64,000 bases of DNA from Sphingobacterium sp. LZ7M1. Lineage in GTDB: Bacteria; Bacteroidota; Bacteroidia; Sphingobacteriales; Sphingobacteriaceae. The notes under the pieces are model-generated. The model was not told the origin of the DNA, made no database searches, and worked only from the letters and a program-made list of their open reading frames with translations. A program made the translations under genes and the position numbers. Below, one piece after another: positions 1 through 6,391 of this stretch. The first letter of the stretch is position 1. Every line of letters begins with the position of its first letter. The DNA lies in NCBI RefSeq assembly GCF_024296865.1, contig NZ_CP101134.1, positions 2,294,001 to 2,358,000 on the forward strand, read 5' to 3'.

Positions 1-1
1 C

Positions 2-211
2 TCTACCTATGATTCGTCGAATCCCTATGTAGGTGAAGAATATGCCCCATTAGATGAACTTCAGGAGGAAAATCTTGAGGATAACAATATGCATGTCGAA
101 GGGGAGAGCATCGTACGGGTATCTAAAGAAGATGAAGAGCTGTCGAGAGATGCTGAAGATGAGCGCGATGATTTGGATGAAGAAGGCTATCCTAAATATG
201 AAGGCGATTAA
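2..211 (+). CDS. C-terminal end of an acidic protein (5' truncated)
   Basis: The reading frame is open from base 2 and stops with TAA at 209-211, giving the last 69 residues of a protein that begins outside the window. The tail is extremely rich in Asp and Glu, has no hydrophobic segment, and ends in YPKYEGD. No domain can be recognised from this part. It reads in the same direction as the SDR gene 64 bp downstream, but nothing shows that they share a transcript. The function is unknown. Confidence 0.6.
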   Translation, partial: STYDSSNPYVGEEYAPLDELQEENLEDNNMHVEGESIVRVSKEDEELSRDAEDERDDLDEEGYPKYEGD

Positions 212-275
212 TTCCTATTCACTGGGTCGGTTTTTCTTATTGAATGGCTATATTTAGGCTTTCAAAAATTTTGAT

Positions 276-1064
276 ATGCAAATTGATTTAACAGGTAAAA
301 AGGCCTTAGTTGGTGGTGCTACTTCGGGAATCGGGAAAGCAATTGCCATGGAATTGGCGGCATGTGGAGCTGAAGTCACCCTGATGTCCAGGAATGAGGA
401 TAAGTTAAAGGAAGTTTTAATGGAACTCTCGGCGGTAAATGGCCAGAAACATGGTTATCTGCAAACCGACTTTATGGACTTTGAGCAGCACCAAGCCAAT
501 TTATCGGCTTATTTTAATGCGCATCAGGTAGATATCCTGGTGAACAATACCAATGGACCAGCAGCAGGAGATGTCTCCCATAAAAATATCGGAGATTATC
601 AGCAGGCCTTTGATCTGTTGTTCAAAAACGCTGTTTATACCTCTGAATTAGCCTTGAAAGGTATGCGTTCCTCAGGTTTTGGACGTATTATCAATGTTTC
701 CTCCCTGACCGTGAAAGAACCTCAGGATGGCCTAGTGCTTTCCAATACGATGCGGGTCGCCTTAGTCAGTTGGAGTAAATCACTTTCAAAAGCGGTTGCT
801 GCAGATGGAATTACAGTCAATTCCATTTTGACAGGTTATTTTGCAACGGATAGACTTTATGACCTGATGAATATTCAGGCAAAAAATGAGGGAGTTTCCT
901 TAGAGACGATTGAAAAGCGACGGATTGAAAGTATGCCTATCAAACGATTGGGTAAACCGGAAGAATATGGTTATTTAGCAGCTTTCTTAGCTTCTCCTTA
1001 TGCCAACTTCTTGACTGGAGCCTCCATTCCATTGGATGGCGGTCTTTCCAATGTCGTCTTTTAG
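276..1064 (+). CDS. Atypical SDR-family oxidoreductase (3-oxoacyl-ACP reductase-like)
   Basis: A 262-residue Rossmann-fold protein of the short-chain dehydrogenase/reductase family, normal in length. The nucleotide-binding motif is GGATSGIG (residues 13-20), with Gly where the usual TGxxxGxG has Thr. The NNAG motif reads NNTNG (90-94). The active-site serine region NVSS (140-143) is present, but the catalytic YxxxK appears as SNTMR (156-160), so both Tyr and Lys are replaced. This matches a known BKR-like SDR subgroup that departs from the classic motifs. It may bind NAD(P) without standard ketoreductase chemistry; the substrate is unknown. The gene converges on the PPK2 gene with a 15-bp gap. 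Confidence 0.85.
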   Translation: MQIDLTGKKALVGGATSGIGKAIAMELAACGAEVTLMSRNEDKLKEVLMELSAVNGQKHGYLQTDFMDFEQHQANLSAYFNAHQVDILVNNTNGPAAGDVSHKNIGDYQQAFDLLFKNAVYTSELALKGMRSSGFGRIINVSSLTVKEPQDGLVLSNTMRVALVSWSKSLSKAVAADGITVNSILTGYFATDRLYDLMNIQAKNEGVSLETIEKRRIESMPIKRLGKPEEYGYLAAFLASPYANFLTGASIPLDGGLSNVVF

Positions 1065-1071
1065 ATAAACG

Positions 1072-1095
1072 GTTGGAAGCTATTCGGCTTCCAAC
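1072..1095. terminator. Hairpin between convergent SDR and PPK2 genes
   Basis: GTTGGAAGC (1072-1080), loop TATTCG, GCTTCCAAC (1087-1095): a perfect 9-bp stem overlapping the last codons of the PPK2 gene. No clean T-run follows on either strand, so it is only a candidate bidirectional terminator. Confidence 0.4.
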
Positions 1096-1955
1096 TGTTC
1101 TTTGTATTTTTTCTTGTGTTCTTCGATCTCTTCTGGCATTTCAGGATATTTGATATCCTTATATGTTGAAAGTACTTCGTAAATAATCTTTGCGACCAAG
1201 AATCTACTGATTGGTTTAGAATCTGAAGGAATAACATACCAAGGTGCATGTTTTTTGCTGGTATTCTTGATGGCATCCTCATAGCATTCCATATATTTAC
1301 TCCACAGTGCTCTTTCCTTTAAGTCTCCAGGAGAGAATTTCCAGTTTTTTTCTTCCTCCTCCAATCGGCTCAGAAGTCTGTCACGTTGTTCCTCCTTGCT
1401 GACATTCAAAAAGAACTTGAAGACAATCATACCATTTTGTGTCAATCGTTCTTCAAAGTTGTTGATTTGCTGGAAGCGCATTTCCCAAAAATCATCTGGT
1501 AAATTTTGAGGATCAGTGATATGAGGAATCCTTTCGTTCAGAAGGTATTCAGGGTGTACCCTTGTTACCAATACATTTTCGTAATGGGTCCGATTGAATA
1601 CCGTGAATTTCCCTTTTTCTGGCAACTTGATTTCATGTCGCCATAAATAATCATGTTGTAGTTCGATTTCTGTTGGTGTTTTGAAGCTTTCAACAACTAC
1701 CCCGCGTACATTCATTTCCTTGAAGACTTCTCGAATCAAGGAATCCTTACCAGAAGTATCCATCCCTTGCAGACAAATCAAAACTGAATATCGGTCATCT
1801 GCATACATTTTGTCCTGAAGAGCAGCTATTTTCTTTCTTAATTCCTTTAATTCAAGCTTTGCGTCATCCTTTGTTATCTCATCTTTTATACTGGTGGGAT
1901 GTTCATTTAGTTTGAAATTGCTTTTTGCCGTTAGCCTTTTTGCATAGTTTCCCAT
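1080..1955 (-). CDS. Polyphosphate kinase 2 family protein (polyphosphate:nucleotide phosphotransferase)
   Basis: A 291-residue soluble P-loop kinase of the PPK2 family. These enzymes transfer phosphate between polyphosphate and nucleoside mono- or diphosphates. Residues 64-71 (GMDTSGKD) form the Walker A loop typical of PPK2. The segment around 120-136 (FNRTHYENVLVTRVHPE) is the family's conserved block following the Walker B region. A basic, Lys/Glu-rich N-terminus precedes the kinase core. The pattern is closest to single-domain PPK2 forms (class III-like), but preference for AMP, ADP or GDP cannot be read from sequence. It is divergent from the SatD-like gene and shares its AT-rich intergenic region. 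Confidence 0.9.
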   Translation of the reverse strand: MGNYAKRLTAKSNFKLNEHPTSIKDEITKDDAKLELKELRKKIAALQDKMYADDRYSVLICLQGMDTSGKDSLIREVFKEMNVRGVVVESFKTPTEIELQHDYLWRHEIKLPEKGKFTVFNRTHYENVLVTRVHPEYLLNERIPHITDPQNLPDDFWEMRFQQINNFEERLTQNGMIVFKFFLNVSKEEQRDRLLSRLEEEEKNWKFSPGDLKERALWSKYMECYEDAIKNTSKKHAPWYVIPSDSKPISRFLVAKIIYEVLSTYKDIKYPEMPEEIEEHKKKYKEQLEAE

Positions 1956-2041
1956 AAGCTTTATTTAGTTGAACACAATTTAATAAATAATTGTTTAATC
2001 TACGTTTTGCCCTAGGGTCAATAATTTATTATCCAATGAGC

Positions 2042-2143
2042 TGATAAATAAAATTATCATTTATTTCAGTGATAATTAAAAATATCATCGTTTTTAATGA
2101 TAAATTTGTTTATCATTTATTTTGATGATAATAAGAAATATCA
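2042..2143. repeat. Phased array of four 18-bp palindromes (probable operator)
   Basis: Four 18-bp inverted repeats of the form TGATA-N8-TATCA (the first copy has TTATCA on the right) start at 2042, 2070, 2098 and 2126, exactly 28 bp apart. The copies are TGATAAATAAAATTATCA, TGATAATTAAAAATATCA, TGATAAATTTGTTTATCA and TGATAATAAGAAATATCA. The 10-bp spacers are T-rich. A degenerate fifth half-site (TGATTAATAA) begins at 2154, in phase, across the first possible start codon of the next gene. Symmetry and fixed spacing point to cooperative binding by a dimeric repressor. The likely binder is the downstream SatD-like protein, and the array may also affect the divergent PPK2 gene. Both of these are inference. 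Confidence 0.8.
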
Positions 2144-2152
2144 TTATATTGG

Positions 2153-2779
2153 ATGATTAATAAAAAGACAGCCATGAGTTACCATGTCATATTAACAGGA
2201 GATGTAGTGCATTCAAGGTCGCATGATGCGAAAGAATGGCTTCCGAGGTTAGAGCGGGGCATCAAGAAACATGCACTGACCTATGATATTTTTCGTGGGG
2301 ATAGTTTTCAGGCCGAGGTGCCTATTGAGGCCTGCTTTCAGGCGATATTTTATTTAAAGTCAGAAATGAGGCAATTGGAAGGAATGGATATCCGAATAGG
2401 AATAGGAGTGGGGAAGGTTGATTTCATTGATAAAGATATAAAGAAGTCGAGCGGAGAGGCTTTTGTTTTTTCAGGTCAATCATTGGATAGCCTGACTAAG
2501 GAAAGTTTGGAATTCAAATCGCAATGGAAGGATCTGGATGAGCGCTTGAATTTAATATTAACTTTGACAACCCGCTTAACGGACCAATGGACTCCCAATA
2601 TGGCTGAAACAGTTCAGGCAGCAATGGACTATCCCAATGCCAACCAGACTGAATTGACGAAGATCATCGGGAGAAAGCACCAGAGCCAAGTGAGTACAGA
2701 ACTTAGTAAAGCGAATTATTCCAAGATGAACCAAGTAATCGATTATTGCACAAAAGATTTAAAGGCCTATGTTAATTGA
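2153..2779 (+). CDS. SatD-like protein, putative transcriptional regulator
   Basis: A 208-residue soluble protein. Residues 11-22 carry ILTGDVVHSR, the hallmark of SatD-family proteins, whose function is not established. RGDSFQ (48-53) and RIGIGVG (81-87) follow; with TGD, these resemble the metal-binding Asp positions and the strand motif of class III cyclase/GGDEF palm folds. Residues about 163-190 (NQTELTKIIG ... VSTELSKANY) look like a helix-turn-helix. The ATG at 2153 gives the longest protein, but the internal ATG at 2174 (starting MSYHVILTGD) is equally plausible and would put the whole palindrome array in the 5' region. The stop overlaps the DUF3307 start by 11 bp, implying translational coupling. 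Autoregulation through the array is inferred. Confidence 0.75.
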   Translation: MINKKTAMSYHVILTGDVVHSRSHDAKEWLPRLERGIKKHALTYDIFRGDSFQAEVPIEACFQAIFYLKSEMRQLEGMDIRIGIGVGKVDFIDKDIKKSSGEAFVFSGQSLDSLTKESLEFKSQWKDLDERLNLILTLTTRLTDQWTPNMAETVQAAMDYPNANQTELTKIIGRKHQSQVSTELSKANYSKMNQVIDYCTKDLKAYVN

Positions 2780-3500
2780 TCTGCTTAAAATGTTGATATC
2801 CCACATTTTAGGGGATTTTGTTTTTCAGCCGAAATCGTGGGTTGATAAACGTAGGACACATATTCAATATTTGTTTTATCATGTTGCGGTGCATGCAGGT
2901 CTATTGATATTATTTTTTATCAATGATCTGGGCAATAAATGGCAAAGTATCCTTTTCCTGGTTGCGGCACATTTAGCTATCGACAGCCTAAAAATAGGTT
3001 GGGAACAAAAATGGCCCTCGAATCCTGTCCGAATTTTCCTGGTAGACCAAGCCTTGCATATAGCGAGTATTTTTGCTGTCTATTATTTTAATAATATGGC
3101 TGCCTTCCAGGATATTTTAACAAATATGAACTGGAACCATGTGCTGCTCTATACCATAGCCATATTGTTGATCGTATTTGTAATACCAATTGTGATCCGT
3201 GTGTTTTTCAGCAAGTGGAATAAGGAAGTTGAGTTCAACAGTAAGCGAAAAGAAACCTTATTTGATGCCGGGACCATTATTGGAATCTTGGAAAGAGCAA
3301 TGATATTGGGCTTTGTGCTGCTTGGCTTGAATGAGGGGATTGGGTTCTTGCTGGCAGCTAAATCAATATTTAGGTTCGGGGACCTAACGAATGCGAAGGA
3401 TACAAAATTTACAGAGTATGTACTGATCGGAACTTTGTTAAGTTTTGGACTTGGTATGTTGGTCGCATTTGGCTTAAAATATCTACTAACAATAATATAA
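2769..3500 (+). CDS. DUF3307 family integral membrane protein
   Basis: A 243-residue multi-spanning inner-membrane protein. The N-terminus contains HILGDFVFQP (residues 12-21), the conserved H-x3-DFxxQ signature of DUF3307 proteins, followed by several hydrophobic helices. A second conserved-looking block is AHLAIDSLK (around 67-75). The start codon lies inside the end of the SatD-like gene (11-bp overlap), so the two are very probably co-translated. No enzymatic function is established for the family; the tight coupling suggests it is the effector or sensor partner of the SatD-like regulator. Confidence 0.8.
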   Translation: MLIDLLKMLISHILGDFVFQPKSWVDKRRTHIQYLFYHVAVHAGLLILFFINDLGNKWQSILFLVAAHLAIDSLKIGWEQKWPSNPVRIFLVDQALHIASIFAVYYFNNMAAFQDILTNMNWNHVLLYTIAILLIVFVIPIVIRVFFSKWNKEVEFNSKRKETLFDAGTIIGILERAMILGFVLLGLNEGIGFLLAAKSIFRFGDLTNAKDTKFTEYVLIGTLLSFGLGMLVAFGLKYLLTII

Positions 3501-3506
3501 TCTACT

Positions 3507-4661
3507 ATGAAAATAAATCTAAAAAGGTTCAAGAGCCTATTTTGTCTATTTGCTGCGGTCTCTATGAGCACTGGCGCCATGGCGCAAAGTGCTTCATTTG
3601 AATCTGACCTTAAAAAAATAACGGATAAATATGATGCCGTAGGCTTGGCCATTGTGGTTGTAAAAAATGGAAAACCTGTTTATGAAAAGGCTTTTGGCTA
3701 TAAGGACCTAGAAACAAAAGCTCCATTAACCACAAATGACCTTTTCAGGATTGCTTCGATTTCCAAATCGTTCAGTTCTACGGCAATTATGCAACTTGTA
3801 GAACAAGGAAAGGTTTCGTTGGATGATGATATCAGTGATCTGGCTGGATTTAAAATAAGAAATCCTAAATTTCCTGATACCAAAATAACATTGGAAATGA
3901 TGCTATCACATCGTTCCAGTTTAAATGATTATAATGGTTATTTTACTTTTGATGTTCTGGATACCACAAAGAACAAAGAATGGGAGAAATCCTATAACAG
4001 TTATGAACCAGGAACCGATTATGAATACTGTAACTTGAACTTCAATATCATTGGGGCAGTATTGGAGAGATTAACTGAAATTCGATTTGATAACTATATC
4101 AAACAACAAATACTGAATCCATTAAAATTGGATGCGGGATATTGTGTAGACTCATTAGACCAAAGTCGATTTGCAAAATTGTATGATAAAATAGATGGTG
4201 AATATGATGAACAAAGTGCTGCTTACTATCCAAGATCTGAGGAGATCAGGAATTATACGATGGGAGTGAGTACACCTGTTTTTTCACCAACTGGGGGGAT
4301 GAAGATCTCGGCACATGATCTAGGGAAATATATGCAGATGCATATGAACTATGGGAAATTAGGTAAGAAGCGAATCATCAGCAAAGCAAGTTCGCAAAAA
4401 ATGCAAAAGGGCTTATCTCCAAAGGAAAATTATGGCTTAGCATTATTAGAGACCTATCAATTAATTCCTGGGGAACATATGATCGGACATACTGGCTCAG
4501 CCTATGGCCTTTATAGCAACATGTTTTTTGAGCCTAAGAAAAAGTTCGGTTTTGTCGTGATAACCAATGGTTGCATTCCAACGATTGATCGAAATGAAGA
4601 TATTGTAATGTCGAAAGAAGTTATTAACTTACTCTATCAAGATTTCATAAAAAAACAGTAA
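3507..4661 (+). CDS. Secreted serine hydrolase, class C beta-lactamase/PBP4* fold
   Basis: A 384-residue protein with a Sec signal peptide (basic start, hydrophobic core, cleavage near GAMAQ, residue 27). It has the three active-site motifs of the beta-lactamase family (PF00144): SxxK as SISK (nucleophile Ser84, Lys87), YxN as YCN (174-176), and HTGS near residue 335 in the KTG position. The family includes D-alanyl-D-alanine carboxypeptidases, esterases and AmpC; the substrate cannot be told here. It starts 6 bp after the DUF3307 stop and could be read through from that pair, although its secreted nature suggests a separate job. Confidence 0.88.
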   Translation: MKINLKRFKSLFCLFAAVSMSTGAMAQSASFESDLKKITDKYDAVGLAIVVVKNGKPVYEKAFGYKDLETKAPLTTNDLFRIASISKSFSSTAIMQLVEQGKVSLDDDISDLAGFKIRNPKFPDTKITLEMMLSHRSSLNDYNGYFTFDVLDTTKNKEWEKSYNSYEPGTDYEYCNLNFNIIGAVLERLTEIRFDNYIKQQILNPLKLDAGYCVDSLDQSRFAKLYDKIDGEYDEQSAAYYPRSEEIRNYTMGVSTPVFSPTGGMKISAHDLGKYMQMHMNYGKLGKKRIISKASSQKMQKGLSPKENYGLALLETYQLIPGEHMIGHTGSAYGLYSNMFFEPKKKFGFVVITNGCIPTIDRNEDIVMSKEVINLLYQDFIKKQ

Positions 4662-4752
4662 CGAGTGCCATTAACCTTCTGAGCATTAGGTTGCAAGGTC
4701 CACAAAAGGATTAAAGGGGGATATTTTGAGGCAGTTTACTTGAAAAATTAAC

Positions 4753-4760
4753 TACTTTTG
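4753..4760 (+). promoter_or_regulatory. Predicted -7 element (TAnnTTTG) for fabV
   Basis: TACTTTTG fits the Bacteroidota -7 consensus TAnnTTTG and lies 31 bp before the fabV ATG, leaving a short 5' leader. A TTTG at 4725-4728 could be the -33 element, but the 24-bp spacing is longer than usual. Confidence 0.5.
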
Positions 4761-4791
4761 TAAAAATTATTCAAATTGAGAATTTAGCAAT

Positions 4792-5991
4792 ATGATTATT
4801 CAACCAAGAACTAGAGGTTTTATCTGCTTGACAGCGCATCCAGAAGGAGCGGCAGAGAATATCAAAAACCAAATCGATTACGTAAAATCTAAAGGCGAGA
4901 TTAAAAACGGGCCTAAAAAGGTATTGGTAATCGGTGCATCTACCGGATTTGGGATTGCTTCACGCATCAGTGCTGCATTCGGTTCAGGAGCAGCAACTAT
5001 CGGAGTGTTTTTTGAAAAACCAGCATCTGAAGGCAAATTAGGTACTGCAGGTTGGTACAATAGCGCTGCTTTTGAGAAAGAAGCTCATGCTGCTGGCTTA
5101 TATGCAAAAAGTATCAATGGCGATGCTTTCTCGGATGAGATCAAAGCGCAAACCATTGAATTGATCAAAAAAGATCTTGGACAGGTTGACTTGGTTGTCT
5201 ATTCTTTGGCATCTCCACGTCGTACACATCCAAAAACTGGAGTTCAACATGCTTCAGTATTAAAGCCAATCGATCAGGCTTTTACCAATAAAACTGTTGA
5301 TTTCCATTCTGGTGTTGTATCAGATATAAGCATTCAACCTGTTGATTCAGATGATGACATCAAAAATACGGTTGCTGTAATGGGTGGTGAAGATTGGAAA
5401 TTCTGGATTGAAGACCTTAAAGCTGCAGGCGTCTTAGCAGAAGGCGTTAAAACTGTTGCATATTCTTATATCGGCCCTGAATTGACTTATCCTATCTATA
5501 GAAATGGTACAATCGGGCGTGCTAAAGATGATTTGGAAGGAACTGTTCCAACCATCAATGAAATTCTGAAAGATTTGCACGGTATCTCCTATGTTTCTGT
5601 AAACAAAGCATTGGTTACACAATCTAGTTCTGCAATTCCAGTGGTTCCTTTGTATATTTCATTATTGTATAAAGTGATGAAGGAAAAAGGAATCCATGAG
5701 GGAACAATCGAGCAGATGCAAAGATTGTTTGCTGAAAGATTATACAATAATGTAGAAACTCCTTTGGATGAAAAAGGCAGGATCCGTGTTGACGATCTTG
5801 AAATGAGAGCAGATGTTCAAGAAGAGGTAGCAAAACTTTGGGAACAGGCAACAACGGAAAACTTAGAAGAGATCTCTGATATCGTTGGTTACCGTAATGA
5901 TTTCTTCCAACTATTTGGTTTCAACTTTGATAATATCGATTACGATAAAGATACTAGTGAATTGGTACAAGTGCCTAGTTTGGCAGAATAA
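4792..5991 (+). CDS. fabV: Trans-2-enoyl-ACP/CoA reductase FabV
   Basis: A 399-residue protein, matching the usual FabV length of about 400. FabV catalyses the last, NADH-dependent reduction of the fatty-acid elongation cycle and is a triclosan-tolerant alternative to FabI. The Rossmann motif GASTGFGIA lies at 48-56. The extended SDR catalytic motif Y-x8-K is present as Tyr236 and Lys245 in PIYRNGTIGRAK. The conserved YSLASPRRTHPKTG block (137-150) is also typical. It is a single-gene unit: a TAnnTTTG element precedes it and a strong terminator follows. Confidence 0.97.
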   Translation: MIIQPRTRGFICLTAHPEGAAENIKNQIDYVKSKGEIKNGPKKVLVIGASTGFGIASRISAAFGSGAATIGVFFEKPASEGKLGTAGWYNSAAFEKEAHAAGLYAKSINGDAFSDEIKAQTIELIKKDLGQVDLVVYSLASPRRTHPKTGVQHASVLKPIDQAFTNKTVDFHSGVVSDISIQPVDSDDDIKNTVAVMGGEDWKFWIEDLKAAGVLAEGVKTVAYSYIGPELTYPIYRNGTIGRAKDDLEGTVPTINEILKDLHGISYVSVNKALVTQSSSAIPVVPLYISLLYKVMKEKGIHEGTIEQMQRLFAERLYNNVETPLDEKGRIRVDDLEMRADVQEEVAKLWEQATTENLEEISDIVGYRNDFFQLFGFNFDNIDYDKDTSELVQVPSLAE

Positions 5992-6015
5992 TCCAACCTC
6001 ATTTAGAAATATTCG

Positions 6016-6043
6016 GGAGTTGTCTTTTGGCAACTCCTTTTTT
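6016..6043 (+). terminator. Intrinsic terminator of fabV
   Basis: GGAGTTG (6016-6022), an 8-nt loop, CAACTCC (6031-6037), then TTTTTT. It lies 25 bp after the fabV stop. Confidence 0.9.
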
Positions 6044-6391
6044 ATTGCCCAATAGCCTACTGCAAAGAATTCAATGCTATGAATTCTTTTGAGTATTCAT
6101 TTAGTAATTCAATATTTAGGTAGATTTTCAGCATTGTTTATGGAATGAGAACTTTTAACCTTGAGTGTTTTATTTAATGAATTCATATTCATTCCATACT
6201 TCCGATAACCTGTTGGAAATAAACAATTAAGGAGTTTGAATTGAAAGGTTGTTATTTATTGATACTCAATATCAATAAAAATATAGTTTGAATATATTTA
6301 AACTTGATTTCTTTTTTCTAATTTTAACTGCTGTTTGAAAAACATCTGGCCAAACCAGGAAAAAAGTACAAACTAACTATGAATTAATTAA
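6044..6391. other. Intergenic region with two inverted repeats, no gene seen
   Basis: AT-rich and without a plausible ORF. AAAGAATTCA / TGAATTCTTT (6064-6073 and 6080-6089) forms a 10-bp hairpin with a 6-nt loop, possibly a second terminator. TATGGAATGA (6139-6148) and TCATTCCATA (6189-6198) form a perfect 10-bp inverted repeat 40 bp apart, which could be a regulator site for the downstream kinase gene. No clear TAnnTTTG element precedes the kinase start. Confidence 0.4.

Noticed and set aside
54-257. 67-residue ORF on the plus strand at the left edge
   Set aside because: It is out of frame with the acidic C-terminal tail ending at 211, whose composition and clean stop make that frame the better one.
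1061-1282. 73-residue minus-strand ORF overlapping the PPK2 gene
   Set aside because: It is a shadow of the PPK2 reading frame, which has clear kinase motifs.
3149-3652. 167-residue minus-strand ORF across the DUF3307 and hydrolase genes
   Set aside because: It spans the junction of two well-supported genes on the opposite strand and has no recognisable features.
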